Assembly: GCA_964565715.1 (NCBI GenBank)
Contig: CAZMGG010000043.1
Coordinates: 1-41,427 of the forward strand
Direction: 5' to 3'
Source of the DNA: CAZMGG01 sp964565715
Lineage (GTDB): Bacteria > Planctomycetota > UBA1135 > UBA2386
Length of the DNA: 41,427 nt
Shown here: positions 1-7,610 of the stretch, one piece after another
Position numbering within the stretch: position 1 is the first letter of the stretch
Layout of the letters: each line of letters begins with the position of its first letter
Program-made: the position numbers and the translations under genes
The notes under the pieces: model-generated
The model's input: the letters and a program-made list of their open reading frames with translations, nothing else
Told to the model about the DNA's origin: nothing
Databases searched by the model: none

Positions 1-339
1 CGTCTGGTCGTCGAGGCCGATCTCGCCGACGCCGAGGCAGCTGTCCTTCTCGCAGTAGCGCGGCAGCACCGCCATCACGTCGTCGTTGACGCGGTCGTCG
101 TTGGCCTCGCGCGGGTTGAGCGCCATCGTGCAGAAGTGGTGGATGCCGAACTGCTGGGCGCGGAAGCGCTCCCAGCCGATCAAGGTGTCGAAGTAGTCGA
201 CGAAGGAGCCCACCGAGGTGCGGGGCTGGCCGAGCCAGAAGGCCGGCTCCAGGACCGCGCGGACGCCGGCGAGCGCCATGCGCTCGTAGTCGTCGGTGAC
301 GCGGCTGAACATGTGGGCGTGGGGTTCGAAGATCAGCAT
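1..339 (-). CDS. eboB: TatD-type metal-dependent hydrolase EboB (partial, runs off the left edge)
   Basis: The N-terminal 113 residues are present; the rest lies beyond base 1. The protein opens with an HxH metal-binding motif (His7, His9) and reaches a GEIGLDD motif with Glu106, the expected layout of the TatD-like amidohydrolase barrel. The stretch around EPAFWLGQPRTS and the ALNPREAN motif match my recollection of the TatD proteins found in ebo clusters. The ATG at 339-337 overlaps the eboA stop codon by 7 bases, so the two genes are co-transcribed and probably translationally coupled. In cyanobacteria the ebo genes are linked to moving a scytonemin precursor to the periplasm; the substrate of this hydrolase is unknown. 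The family call is firm. The EboB label rests on resemblance and on the adjacent eboA. Confidence 0.82.
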   Translation of the reverse strand, partial: MLIFEPHAHMFSRVTDDYERMALAGVRAVLEPAFWLGQPRTSVGSFVDYFDTLIGWERFRAQQFGIHHFCTMALNPREANDDRVNDDVMAVLPRYCEKDSCLGVGEIGLDDQT

Positions 340-1166
340 CGGGGGTCTCCGGAGGCGGCGACGAGGCGCTGCAGGACGGCGCGGATGGCGGGCCGGGGCT
401 CCCGCGGCAGCCGTTCGCGGGCGAACGGCACCAGGTCGGGGCGGTTCAGGCTGAGCAGGCCCTCGGCGGCGGCGAGCCGCACGCCGTCGTCGCCGTGTTC
501 GAGGCCGCCGATCAGGCGGGCGGTGCTGCCGGGGCACGGCGCCCGGCCGATCATCCGCCAGGTGTCGCGCCAGACCGCGCGGCCGGCGGCCTCGCGCTCG
601 GTGGCGAGGTCCTGCAGCATCCGCGACAGCTCGGGGTTGGCGAGCGCGGCGGCGCCGTGCAGGCGGGCGAGCGGCAGGTCGAGGAAGGCGACCTTCAGCA
701 GCAGGCGGTTGCCGGCGTCGGCGCCGAAGTCGGGCAGCCGCACGGCCCGCACCAGCAGGTCGCTGTCGCACACCGCCGCCTCCAGGTGCAGCACCATGTT
801 GGTCCGCTGCACCTCGCCCAGCAGCTGCGCGGTCGCCCTGCCCAGCGGCAGCAGCGCCAGCGCCCGCAGCACCATGATCCGTTCCTCCAGGTCGCCGTGG
901 GCGTGCAGCGTCGTCAGTTCCTGGTCGGTGGCGGCGGCCTCCAGCAGCAGCAGGGCCGCGGCGGCATCGCAGCGCCGCCAGCCCTCGATGGCGGCCGGCA
1001 GGTCGGCGGGGCCGCCGCCCAGCGCCTGCTTGCCGAACCGGCGGGGCAGGCCGGGGAACAGCACCGGCAGCCGGGCGCGGTCGGCGCGCACCTCGGCGAC
1101 CAGCTGCGACAACGCTGGGGCCTCGGCGCCGAGGCGGGACTGGAGGAGCGGGCGGGGGTCGGTCAT
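333..1166 (-). CDS. eboA: EboA domain-containing protein
   Basis: This is a 277-residue, alpha-helical, Ala/Leu/Arg-rich protein with HEAT-like character and no signal peptide or membrane segment. It contains the FPGLPRRFGK motif near residues 37-46 and a W-R-C-D-A-A-A-A-L-L-L-L segment, which I recognise as EboA-family features. It begins with ATG at 1166-1164 and overlaps the TatD-type gene by 7 bases. EboA is the marker protein of ebo clusters, which sit beside diverse secondary-metabolite genes in cyanobacteria and proteobacteria and act in metabolite traffic. Its biochemical role is not known. Only eboA and the start of eboB are visible, so whether eboC-F follow cannot be seen. The gene is separated from the phosphate operon by 96 bases and need not share its regulation. 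Confidence 0.8.
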   Translation of the reverse strand: MTDPRPLLQSRLGAEAPALSQLVAEVRADRARLPVLFPGLPRRFGKQALGGGPADLPAAIEGWRRCDAAAALLLLEAAATDQELTTLHAHGDLEERIMVLRALALLPLGRATAQLLGEVQRTNMVLHLEAAVCDSDLLVRAVRLPDFGADAGNRLLLKVAFLDLPLARLHGAAALANPELSRMLQDLATEREAAGRAVWRDTWRMIGRAPCPGSTARLIGGLEHGDDGVRLAAAEGLLSLNRPDLVPFARERLPREPRPAIRAVLQRLVAASGDPRC

Positions 1167-1262
1167 CGGCAGTCATCGCGCCGGGCGGTCCCGGCCGGAA
1201 AGGGCGCAACAATGCGGAAGCGGAGCCCCCGGGGCAATGCCCCGATGGCCCCACGGGCCCGC

Positions 1263-2072
1263 CTAGCCGAACTTGCCCTCGATGTAGTCCGCCGTCTCCT
1301 GCTTCTTCGGCGTGACGAACATGTCCTCGGTGCGGGAGTGCTCCACCAGGCGCCCCATCAGCATGAACACGCACTCGTCGCTGGCCCGCCGCGCCTGCGC
1401 CATGTTGTGGGTGACCATGACGATGGTGTACTGGCCGCGCAGGCTCCAGATCAGTTCTTCGACGGCGGCGGTGGCCTCGGGATCCAGCGCCGAGCAGGGC
1501 TCGTCCATCAGCAGCAGCGACGGCTTCAGCGGCAGCAGCCGGGCGATGCAGAGCTTCTGCTGTTCCTCCAGCCCGAGCCGGATGGCGTTGTGCTTCAGCC
1601 GGTCCTTGACCCGGTCCCACAGCAGCACCTGCCGCAGGGCCTGCTCGACCAGCTGGTCCTCCTCGGCCCGGCTCACCGCCGCGCTGCGGTGCAGGCGATG
1701 GCCGAACAGGATGTTGTCGCGGATCGGGATCGGCAACGGGTTGGGCCGCTGGAAGACCATGCCGATCTGCCGGCGCACCTGGATGACCGACGCGTCCTTG
1801 CCGTAGATGTCGTGGCCGAACACGCGGATCGAGCCCGACGTGCTGACGTAGTCGAGGCGCTCGATGATGCGGTTCATCGCCCGCAGCAGCGTCGACTTGC
1901 CGCAGCCCGACGGCCCGATCATCGAGGTGACGAGGCCCTGCTTGATGTCCAGCGACACGTCGAACAGCGCCTGGAACGTGCCGTACCACAGGCTGACGTT
2001 GCGCGCCACGACGGCGTGGGGCTGGGCGATGGCGGCGGGCGGGACCGCGGCCGGGGTGGCGGGGCTAGCCAA
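1263..2072 (-). CDS. pstB: Phosphate ABC transporter ATPase PstB2 with degenerate signature motif
   Basis: This is a 269-residue ABC ATPase of the PstB family. Walker A (GPSGCGKST, residues 53-61), the Q-loop Gln108, Walker B (LLLMDE, Asp190-Glu191) and the switch His222 are all intact. The ABC signature, LSGGQ in normal PstB, reads LGLEE (166-170). It therefore can bind ATP and polarise water but cannot supply a functional signature to a partner site. The start is a TTG at 2072-2070, chosen because GGAGGG lies about 8 bases upstream and no ATG precedes the Walker A region. The gene overlaps the pstB1 stop by 8 bases and is the last of the operon. Together with PstB1 it probably forms a heterodimer on the PstC-PstA channel. 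Confidence 0.9.
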   Translation of the reverse strand: MASPATPAAVPPAAIAQPHAVVARNVSLWYGTFQALFDVSLDIKQGLVTSMIGPSGCGKSTLLRAMNRIIERLDYVSTSGSIRVFGHDIYGKDASVIQVRRQIGMVFQRPNPLPIPIRDNILFGHRLHRSAAVSRAEEDQLVEQALRQVLLWDRVKDRLKHNAIRLGLEEQQKLCIARLLPLKPSLLLMDEPCSALDPEATAAVEELIWSLRGQYTIVMVTHNMAQARRASDECVFMLMGRLVEHSRTEDMFVTPKKQETADYIEGKFG

Positions 2073-2865
2073 AGCGTCCCTCCAGGTAGTCGGTGGTGCG
2101 GGGGTCGCGGGCGCCGCCGGTGAACAGGTCCTCGGTGGCGCCCACCTCGACCAGCCGGCCCTTCAGGAAGAACGCGGTCCGGCTGGCCAGTCGCCGCGCC
2201 TGCTGCACCAGGTTGGTGACCAGCACGATGGTCATCTCGGCGCGCTGGGTCTTCAGGACCTCCTCGATGCGCTTGGTGGTGACGGGGTCGACGGCGATCG
2301 TGAACTCGTCCAGCAGCAGCAGCTCCGGATCCTGCGACAGGGCCAGGGTGTTGGTCAGGCGCTGCTGCTGGCCGCCGCTGAGCAGGCTGCCGAGGTTCTT
2401 CAGGCGGTCCTTCACCTCGTCCCACAGGGCGGCCCGGCGCAGGCAGCGCTCGACGATCGGGTCGAGGTCGGCCCGGCGGCGGATGCCGCGCAGCCGCGGC
2501 GACAGCGCGACGTTGTCGTAGATCGACAGCGGCAGGCCGACCGGCAGCGGGAACACGACGCCGATCCGCTGCCGCAGCGCGTAGACGTTGCGCACGCCCC
2601 GCACGTCGCGGCCGCTCAGCTCGATGGAGCCGGTCACCTGCATGCCCGGCGTCATGTCGTTCATCCGGTTGATCGCCCGCAGGAACGACGTCTTGCCCGA
2701 GTTGGCCGGGCCGATGATGCCGAAGATCTCGTTGCGCGGCACGTCGAGGTCGACGCCCTGCAGCGCCACGTTGCCGCGGTAGGCGATCGTCAGGTCGCGC
2801 ACGCGCAGATGGACCCCGGCCGGGTCGGCGGCGGTGGCCGCCGCGGCTGGCATGGAACCGGTCAC
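2065..2865 (-). CDS. pstB: Phosphate ABC transporter ATPase PstB1 lacking Q-loop Gln and switch His
   Basis: This is a 266-residue PstB-like ABC ATPase. Walker A (GPANSGKTS, about 52-60), a perfect signature (LSGGQQQRL, from 162) and Walker B (LLLLDE, Asp186-Glu187) are present. The Q-loop reads VVFPLP with Pro106 in place of the invariant Gln, and the H-loop reads LVTNLVQQ with Asn218 in place of the switch His. The losses complement those of PstB2, which keeps Gln and His but has lost the signature. The start is taken as GTG 2865-2863, which forms a GTGA overlap with the pstA stop and has GGGAGGAAG just upstream; an ATG at 2853 is the alternative. It should pair with PstB2 to energise phosphate import. 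Confidence 0.9.
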   Translation of the reverse strand: MTGSMPAAAATAADPAGVHLRVRDLTIAYRGNVALQGVDLDVPRNEIFGIIGPANSGKTSFLRAINRMNDMTPGMQVTGSIELSGRDVRGVRNVYALRQRIGVVFPLPVGLPLSIYDNVALSPRLRGIRRRADLDPIVERCLRRAALWDEVKDRLKNLGSLLSGGQQQRLTNTLALSQDPELLLLDEFTIAVDPVTTKRIEEVLKTQRAEMTIVLVTNLVQQARRLASRTAFFLKGRLVEVGATEDLFTGGARDPRTTDYLEGRFG

Positions 2866-3752
2866 CACTTCTTCCTCCCGCGCAGGTACATCCGCAGCCC
2901 GATGGCCACCGAGTTCAACGCCAGCACCACCACGATCAGGGTCAGCGCCACGGCGAACGGGATCTCGCGGGGCACCTGGCTCGCCTGGGTCGAGATCACG
3001 TACAGGTGGTAGCTGAGCGCCATCGTCTGGTCGAACACCGTCTCCGGCAGGTGCAGCGAGATGGCCACAGCGCCGGTGAACATGATCGGCGCGGTCTCGC
3101 CGACCGCCCGCGACACCGCCAGGATGATGCCGGTCAGGATGCCGCTGCCCGAGTTGGGCAGGACGATGCGCCAGATGGTCTGCCAGCGGGTGGCGCCCAT
3201 GCTCCAGCAGGCCGCCCGGAACGCCACCGGCACCGACTGCAGCGACTCCCGGGTGGCGACGATCACCACCGGCAGGGTCATCACCGCCAGCGTGCAGCTC
3301 GCCGCCAGGATCGACTTGTCGAAGCGGGCGAAGTGCACGAAGGCGCCGAAGCCGAACAGCGCGTGCACGATCGACGGCACGCCGGCGAGATTGACGATCG
3401 CCATGTGGATCGTCCGGGTCAGCCAGTTGTCCTTGGCGTACTCGTTGAGGTAGATGGCCGCGGCGATGCCCAGCGGCACCGCCAGCAGCACGGTGATGGC
3501 GGTGAGCCAGACCGTGCCGACCAGCGCCGGCAGGATGCCGCCCTGCCGCATGCCGTCCCGCGGAAAGGTGGTGAAGAAGTCCCACGACAGGGCCGGCGCC
3601 GCCTCCACCGCCAGGGCGGCGACGATGGCCAGCCCGGGCAGGATCAGCAGGATCGTCGTCAGCAGCGCCAGCGCGGTGACCAGCTTCTGCACGCCCAGCG
3701 CGCGGGTCTCCCGCGCCGTCACCAGGAACGGGGACTCGGGCACGGCGGTCAT
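2862..3752 (-). CDS. pstA: Phosphate ABC transporter permease PstA
   Basis: This 296-residue inner-membrane permease has about six transmembrane segments. The cytoplasmic EAA-type loop (residues roughly 175-205) contains SMGATRWQTIWRIVLP, the contact point with the ATPases, followed by the family's RAVGETAPIMF segment. With PstC it forms the phosphate channel. The ATG at 3752-3750 overlaps the pstC stop as ATGA, with GGAGGAAG directly upstream. It ends in a basic tail (RGRKKW) whose codons carry the ribosome-binding site of pstB1. The length is normal for the family. Confidence 0.95.
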   Translation of the reverse strand: MTAVPESPFLVTARETRALGVQKLVTALALLTTILLILPGLAIVAALAVEAAPALSWDFFTTFPRDGMRQGGILPALVGTVWLTAITVLLAVPLGIAAAIYLNEYAKDNWLTRTIHMAIVNLAGVPSIVHALFGFGAFVHFARFDKSILAASCTLAVMTLPVVIVATRESLQSVPVAFRAACWSMGATRWQTIWRIVLPNSGSGILTGIILAVSRAVGETAPIMFTGAVAISLHLPETVFDQTMALSYHLYVISTQASQVPREIPFAVALTLIVVVLALNSVAIGLRMYLRGRKKW

Positions 3753-4687
3753 TGCTTCCTCCGGCCGCGCACGATCAGGTCGGCGGTGACGTTCACCGCG
3801 AACGTGATGGCGAACAGCAGCACGCCGAGCACGAACAGCGCCTGGTAGTGGTCGGTGCCCTCGCCGGCCTCGCCCAGTTCCGCGGCGATGGTCGCGGTCA
3901 GCGTGCGGGCCGGGTCGAGCAGCGACTTCGGGATGTGGATGCTGTGGCCGGTGGCCATCAGCACCGCCATCGTCTCGCCGAAGGCGCGGCCGATGCCGAG
4001 CAGCACGGCGGCGCTGAGGCCCGGCCGCGCGTGCGGCAGCACCACCCGCCGCACCACCTGCCAGCGGGTGGCGCCGAGCGCCTCGGCCGCCTCCCGATAG
4101 GTGTCCGGCACCTGCTTCAGCGCGTCCTCGGCGATCGTCGTCATGATCGGCGCCGCCATCAGGCCCAGGATCAGGCCGGCGTTGAGCACGCTGTAGTTGC
4201 TCGGCGCGCCGAACCAGTTCACCAGCAGCGGCCCCAGCAGGTAGACGCCGACGAAGCCCCACACCACCGACGGCACCGCCGCCAGCAGCTCGATCAGGAT
4301 CTTCAGCCACTCGCGCCGCTTGCCGCGGGCGAACTCGCCGACGTAGATGGCGGCGGCCAGCGACAGCGGCACCGACACCAGCATCGCCAGCCCGGTGACG
4401 ATGGCGGTGCCGACGATCAGGGCCAGCGCGCCGTAGGTCGGCTGCCGCGCCGACGTCGGCCGCCAGGCCTCGCTGGTGAAGAACTCGGCCAGATCCAGCC
4501 GGCTGGTGGCGAACTCCAGGCCCTCGCCCAGGATGAACACCAGGATCGCCAGCAGGAACAGGATCGTCGAGATGCCGCCGGCCAGCACCAGGGTGCGGGC
4601 CACGGCGTCGTAGAGCCACGCCCGATCGCGGCGATCGAACGGATGCACGCCGGCCGGCGGCGGGCGGGTGGCGGGGGAGCCGGCCAC
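3749..4687 (-). CDS. pstC: Phosphate ABC transporter permease PstC
   Basis: This 312-residue permease has about six membrane helices. It contains the family loop EALGATRWQVVRRVVLPHA and the following GRAFGETMAVLMATGH segment. A large periplasmic region follows the first helix, as in PstC proteins, and holds the two-permease core together with PstA. The start is GTG 4687-4685, two bases after the stop of the PhoU fusion gene; no closer ATG exists and the resulting N-terminus is short and cytoplasmic. Tight packing on both sides shows that it is translated as part of the pst operon. Confidence 0.94.
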   Translation of the reverse strand: MAGSPATRPPPAGVHPFDRRDRAWLYDAVARTLVLAGGISTILFLLAILVFILGEGLEFATSRLDLAEFFTSEAWRPTSARQPTYGALALIVGTAIVTGLAMLVSVPLSLAAAIYVGEFARGKRREWLKILIELLAAVPSVVWGFVGVYLLGPLLVNWFGAPSNYSVLNAGLILGLMAAPIMTTIAEDALKQVPDTYREAAEALGATRWQVVRRVVLPHARPGLSAAVLLGIGRAFGETMAVLMATGHSIHIPKSLLDPARTLTATIAAELGEAGEGTDHYQALFVLGVLLFAITFAVNVTADLIVRGRRKQ

Positions 4688-4689
4688 GG

Positions 4690-5751
4690 TCAGCTCGCCG
4701 CCTCGCCGCGCAGCCGTTCCATCAGGTCGCGGATCCGCGGCGTCACCTCGCGGTAGACGTCATCGGGCTTGGTCGCCCCGGCCAGGTCCCATTGCAGCAC
4801 CGTGGTGTGGAACGGCGGCCGGCCGATCACCTCGCGGGTCTTCGGCGACAGGCCGACGATGAACTGGAAGTCGGCGAGCGTCTCGGTCAGCGTCGCCAGC
4901 GGCGTCGGCCAGGCGCTGGCCAGGTCGAGGCCGACCTTGCCGCCGAAGTCGACGTAGCCGCGATCGATCTCCTCGGCGGCGTTCCAGCCGGCGCTGCGGT
5001 AGCGGCCGCTCTGCGGGAAGGCCTTGCGGGTGAAGTGCTCGGCGAGCTGGCTCGGCCCGCTGTTGTGCTCGTCGACGAACAGGATCTCGAAGGTCTTCTC
5101 GCCCTTGGTGCGCCCGGTCGTGGCGAACACCGTCTCCTCGCAGATGTTCTTGGCCTGGTGGATCACCCGTTCCAGCCGGTTGAACGTGGCCAGGAACGAG
5201 AACAGGTCCGCCACCGGCCGCGAGTGCTTCTCGCCCTCCTGCACCAGATCGGCGAACACCTTGTCGAAGTGCGAGGTGAACTGCGCCGCCGCCGCCAGCG
5301 TGCTCTGCGCCAGCCCCGGATCGCGCCCATGGAAGCTCTTCAGCCCGTCCCGCAGCAGCCGCCGGGCGTGCTCGGACATCATCTGCATGTCCCGGGCGAC
5401 GATCGGCGGCGGCTCGGTCGACAGCTGCGCCGCCGTCCGCGAGATCGTCGCCGCGTAGTCGCCGATCCGCTCCAGCTGCACGGAGAGCCGCAGCACCGAC
5501 GAGATGAAGCGCAGGTGCCCGGCGCTCGGCAGGTGCCGCGCCACGAACGCGTGGCACAGCCGGTCCAGCTCATGGGTGCGCCGGTTGACCAGGTAGTCGC
5601 CGACCACCGTGGCCGCCGCCAGGTCCTTGTCCTGCTGCAGCACCGCCCGCACCGCGGCGTCGATCGCCTTCTCGGTGTGGTTGCCGATCTGCATCATCAA
5701 CTGATCGATCCAGGCGAGGTCCTTCTCGAGGCGGTCCTGGTAGTGCGGCAC
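4690..5751 (-). CDS. phoU: PhoU fused to a catalytically dead low-molecular-weight phosphatase/ArsC-like domain
   Basis: This is a 353-residue protein. Residues 1-215 form a PhoU unit, the negative regulator that links the Pst transporter to the PhoR kinase. They carry the two helical-bundle motifs, LERIGDYAATI near 93-103 and LERVIHQAKNICEE near 193-206; the second has lost its usual Asp. Residues 220-345 resemble a low-molecular-weight tyrosine phosphatase or thioredoxin-type arsenate reductase. The P-loop, normally ILFLCxHNSxRSQMAE, reads ILFVDEHNSGPSQLAE. The nucleophilic Cys is Asp227 and the phosphate-binding Arg is Pro233, so catalysis is very unlikely. The start is GTG 5751-5749. Its place between pstS and pstC supports a role in phosphate sensing. 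The tail may be a protein-binding or ligand-sensing module. Confidence 0.88.
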   Translation of the reverse strand: MPHYQDRLEKDLAWIDQLMMQIGNHTEKAIDAAVRAVLQQDKDLAAATVVGDYLVNRRTHELDRLCHAFVARHLPSAGHLRFISSVLRLSVQLERIGDYAATISRTAAQLSTEPPPIVARDMQMMSEHARRLLRDGLKSFHGRDPGLAQSTLAAAAQFTSHFDKVFADLVQEGEKHSRPVADLFSFLATFNRLERVIHQAKNICEETVFATTGRTKGEKTFEILFVDEHNSGPSQLAEHFTRKAFPQSGRYRSAGWNAAEEIDRGYVDFGGKVGLDLASAWPTPLATLTETLADFQFIVGLSPKTREVIGRPPFHTTVLQWDLAGATKPDDVYREVTPRIRDLMERLRGEAAS

Positions 5752-5827
5752 GACGGACTCCGGGCAGGTGGGGTGGGGGGAGCGGGGGGCGGGTGACTGT
5801 CGCAGGTCGGCGGTGCGGAAGCGAGGC

Positions 5828-6715
5828 TCAGCCCGGCAGCTTGCGCAGCGGCGGGTAGCCCGCCCGCATCAGCACGCCCTGGCCCTCGTCGCTCAGGATC
5901 CAGTCCAGGTACTCCTTGGTGGCGCCGGTGGGCTCGCCGCGCGTGTACATGAACAGCGGCCGCGAGATCGGATAGGTCTTGTCGAGCACGTGCTCCACCG
6001 ACGGCGCCACCGGCTTGCCGTCCTTGCCCGACACCGGCACCAGCTTGACCTTGTCGGTGGCGTAGGCGAGCCCGCAGTAGCCGATCGCCCGCATCGTCGT
6101 CGCCACGGTCTGCACCACGTCGTTCGAGCCGTTCAGGTCCTGGGTGCCCAGCCGGAAGTCGTGGTTGTGCAGCACCGACTCCCGGAAGTACTCGTAGGTG
6201 CCGGAGTTGTTCTGCCGGCTGATCACCATGATCTCGTCGGCGGCGTCCTTCGGCGCCGCACTGCCGGGGATCTTCACGCCCAGGTCCGACCAGTGCTTGA
6301 TGGTCGCCCCGTCGCCGTAGATTGCCGCGAGCTGCTCGAGGCTGATCGACTGGATCGGGTTGTCCTTGTGCACGTAGATGGCGATCGCGTCGTAGCCGAC
6401 GTGATGGCTCTTCGGCTCGACGCCGCGCTCCTTGGCCCGGGCCAGCTCCTCGGGCTTGATCGCCCGGCTGGAGTTGGCCAGATCGACCTTGCCGTCGATC
6501 AGCGAACTGAGGCCGACGCCCGACCCGCCGCCGCTGACCTTGATGTCGATGCCGGGGTGCTTCGGCGCATAGGCCTCGAGCCAGGCCTGCGCCACCTCGA
6601 GCATGGTGTCGGAACCCTCGTTCTTGATGCTGACCCGGTCGCTGCGCTTGCAGGCGCCGAGGCCGACGGTGAGGAGGGTGGCCGTGACGGCCAGGGAAAG
6701 GGCGCGGATCTTCAT
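5828..6715 (-). CDS. pstS: Phosphate-binding lipoprotein PstS
   Basis: This is a 295-residue extracytoplasmic solute-binding protein. The N-terminus has a basic start (MKIR), a hydrophobic core and the lipobox LGAC, so it should be lipid-anchored after cleavage before Cys. The mature part carries the PstS phosphate-site segments EGSDTM, SGGGSGVG, ANSSR and RQNNSGTYEYF. It captures phosphate outside the inner membrane and hands it to PstC-PstA. The start is ATG 6715-6713, with AGGA about nine bases upstream; the open frame continues upstream but lacks signal-peptide character. It is the first gene of the operon and lies downstream of a Pho box-like repeat, so induction under phosphate limitation is expected. 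Confidence 0.95.
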   Translation of the reverse strand: MKIRALSLAVTATLLTVGLGACKRSDRVSIKNEGSDTMLEVAQAWLEAYAPKHPGIDIKVSGGGSGVGLSSLIDGKVDLANSSRAIKPEELARAKERGVEPKSHHVGYDAIAIYVHKDNPIQSISLEQLAAIYGDGATIKHWSDLGVKIPGSAAPKDAADEIMVISRQNNSGTYEYFRESVLHNHDFRLGTQDLNGSNDVVQTVATTMRAIGYCGLAYATDKVKLVPVSGKDGKPVAPSVEHVLDKTYPISRPLFMYTRGEPTGATKEYLDWILSDEGQGVLMRAGYPPLRKLPG

Positions 6716-6763
6716 GGGGTGTTGTCCTGGGCTTCTTGGTTGGCCGGCAAGGTAGGTCGCCCC

Positions 6764-6790
6764 GTGAAGGAACCGTGAAGAGCGCGTGAA
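6764..6790 (-). promoter_or_regulatory. Pho box-like triple direct repeat upstream of pstS
   Basis: On the minus strand TTCAC occurs three times at exactly 11-bp intervals (6790-6786, 6779-6775, 6768-6764). The last copy ends 48 bases before the pstS start codon. Direct repeats on an 11-bp period are the hallmark of PhoB/PhoP operators, and the TTCAC core resembles the Streptomyces GTTCACC unit. TACCTT around 6757-6752 could be a -10 element. The regulator gene is not in this window. Confidence 0.72.
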
Positions 6791-6818
6791 TGCTGTCGAG
6801 TGGGCGGGAGGGCATTCG

Positions 6819-6852
6819 CAAGTATTTATATTACATATAGTTATATCGAATC
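6819..6852. promoter_or_regulatory. AT-rich tract between pstS and the Uma2 gene
   Basis: About 33 bases are almost pure A/T (a run around TATTTATATTACATATAG and TTATATCG) in an otherwise strongly GC-rich region. The tract sits between the divergent pstS and Uma2 genes, upstream of the Pho box on the pstS side. It shows an imperfect dyad. It could be an UP element, a -10 region for either direction, or a site for a nucleoid or regulatory protein. Confidence 0.35.
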
Positions 6853-6901
6853 GTGGCCCGAAGCGGTGCGCCCGCCGTGGCCAGGAATCCTGACGCGCCC
6901 C

Positions 6902-6909
6902 GCTAGAAT
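6902..6909 (+). promoter_or_regulatory. TAGAAT -10-like motif ahead of the Uma2 gene
   Basis: GCTAGAAT lies 26 bases before the Uma2 start, behind a C-rich run. Three other plus-strand gene starts in the window have the same kind of element (TAGCGT, TAGAGT, TAGGAT), suggesting a shared promoter -10 type. No clear -35 is visible at normal spacing. Confidence 0.35.
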
Positions 6910-6935
6910 CGCGCGCCGCCATTCCACTCCTGTCG

Positions 6936-7610
6936 ATGGCGCCTTCTTCGATGACCGCGGGCGTGCCCCAGCTCTCTGCCGGTGACCGGCTCTCGCGCGA
7001 CGAGTTCGAGCGTCGCTACGCCGCCATGCCGCGGGTCAAGAAGGCCGAACGGATCGAAGGAGTGGTCTACATGCCGTCCCCGGTCACCCAGGCCCGCCAC
7101 GGCGGGCCGCACGCCCGCCTGACCACCTGGCTCGGCCACTACGTGGCGCACACGCCCGGCTTCGACTTCGGCGACAACGCCACGGTGCGCCTGGACCTGG
7201 ACAGCGAGGCGCAGCCCGACCTGCATCTGCGGCTGCTGCGCGAACGCGGCGGCCGGACCCGGCTCGGGCCCGAAGGCTACGTGGAGGGCGCGCCGGAGCT
7301 GGTGGTGGAGGTCACCGCCAGCCGCGCCAGCTACGACCTGCACGACAAGCTGCGGGCCTACCGGCGCAACGGGGTGCGGGAGTACCTGGTCTGGCGCGTG
7401 GACGACGGCGCGTTCGACTGGCTGTGCCTGCACGGCAGCGACTACCGGCCCCTGGTTGCCGATGCCGCGGGAATCGTCCGCAGTCCGTGCTGCCCCGGCC
7501 TGTGGCTCGATGTGCCGGCGCTGCAGCGTTCCGACCTCAAGGCCGTGCTGGACTGCCTCGAGGTGGGCATGAAAGGCCCCGAGCACCGCGCCTTCTGCGC
7601 GGCCCCATGA
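6936..7610 (+). CDS. Uma2 family protein (DUF820, PD-(D/E)XK-like fold)
   Basis: This is a 224-residue soluble protein with the Uma2 pattern: an N-terminal RIEGVVYMPSP segment (residues 39-49), QPDLHLR with Asp95, PELVVEVTAS with Glu125, then Asp134 and Lys138 in the DLHDKLRAY stretch, and GVREYLVW near 146-153. These are the positions of the nuclease-like active site, so the protein may bind or cut DNA. Uma2 proteins are abundant in cyanobacteria and planctomycetes and their biological role is unknown. ATG 6936 is used; an in-frame ATG at 6951 is equally possible because neither has a clear ribosome-binding site. The stop overlaps the next start as ATGA. Confidence 0.85.
   Translation: MAPSSMTAGVPQLSAGDRLSRDEFERRYAAMPRVKKAERIEGVVYMPSPVTQARHGGPHARLTTWLGHYVAHTPGFDFGDNATVRLDLDSEAQPDLHLRLLRERGGRTRLGPEGYVEGAPELVVEVTASRASYDLHDKLRAYRRNGVREYLVWRVDDGAFDWLCLHGSDYRPLVADAAGIVRSPCCPGLWLDVPALQRSDLKAVLDCLEVGMKGPEHRAFCAAP

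Noticed and set aside
1230..1244. CGGGGC-ATT-GCCCCG hairpin downstream of pstB2 as an intrinsic terminator
   Set aside because: The stem is only six pairs and no T-run follows in the minus direction; such hairpins are common at this GC level.
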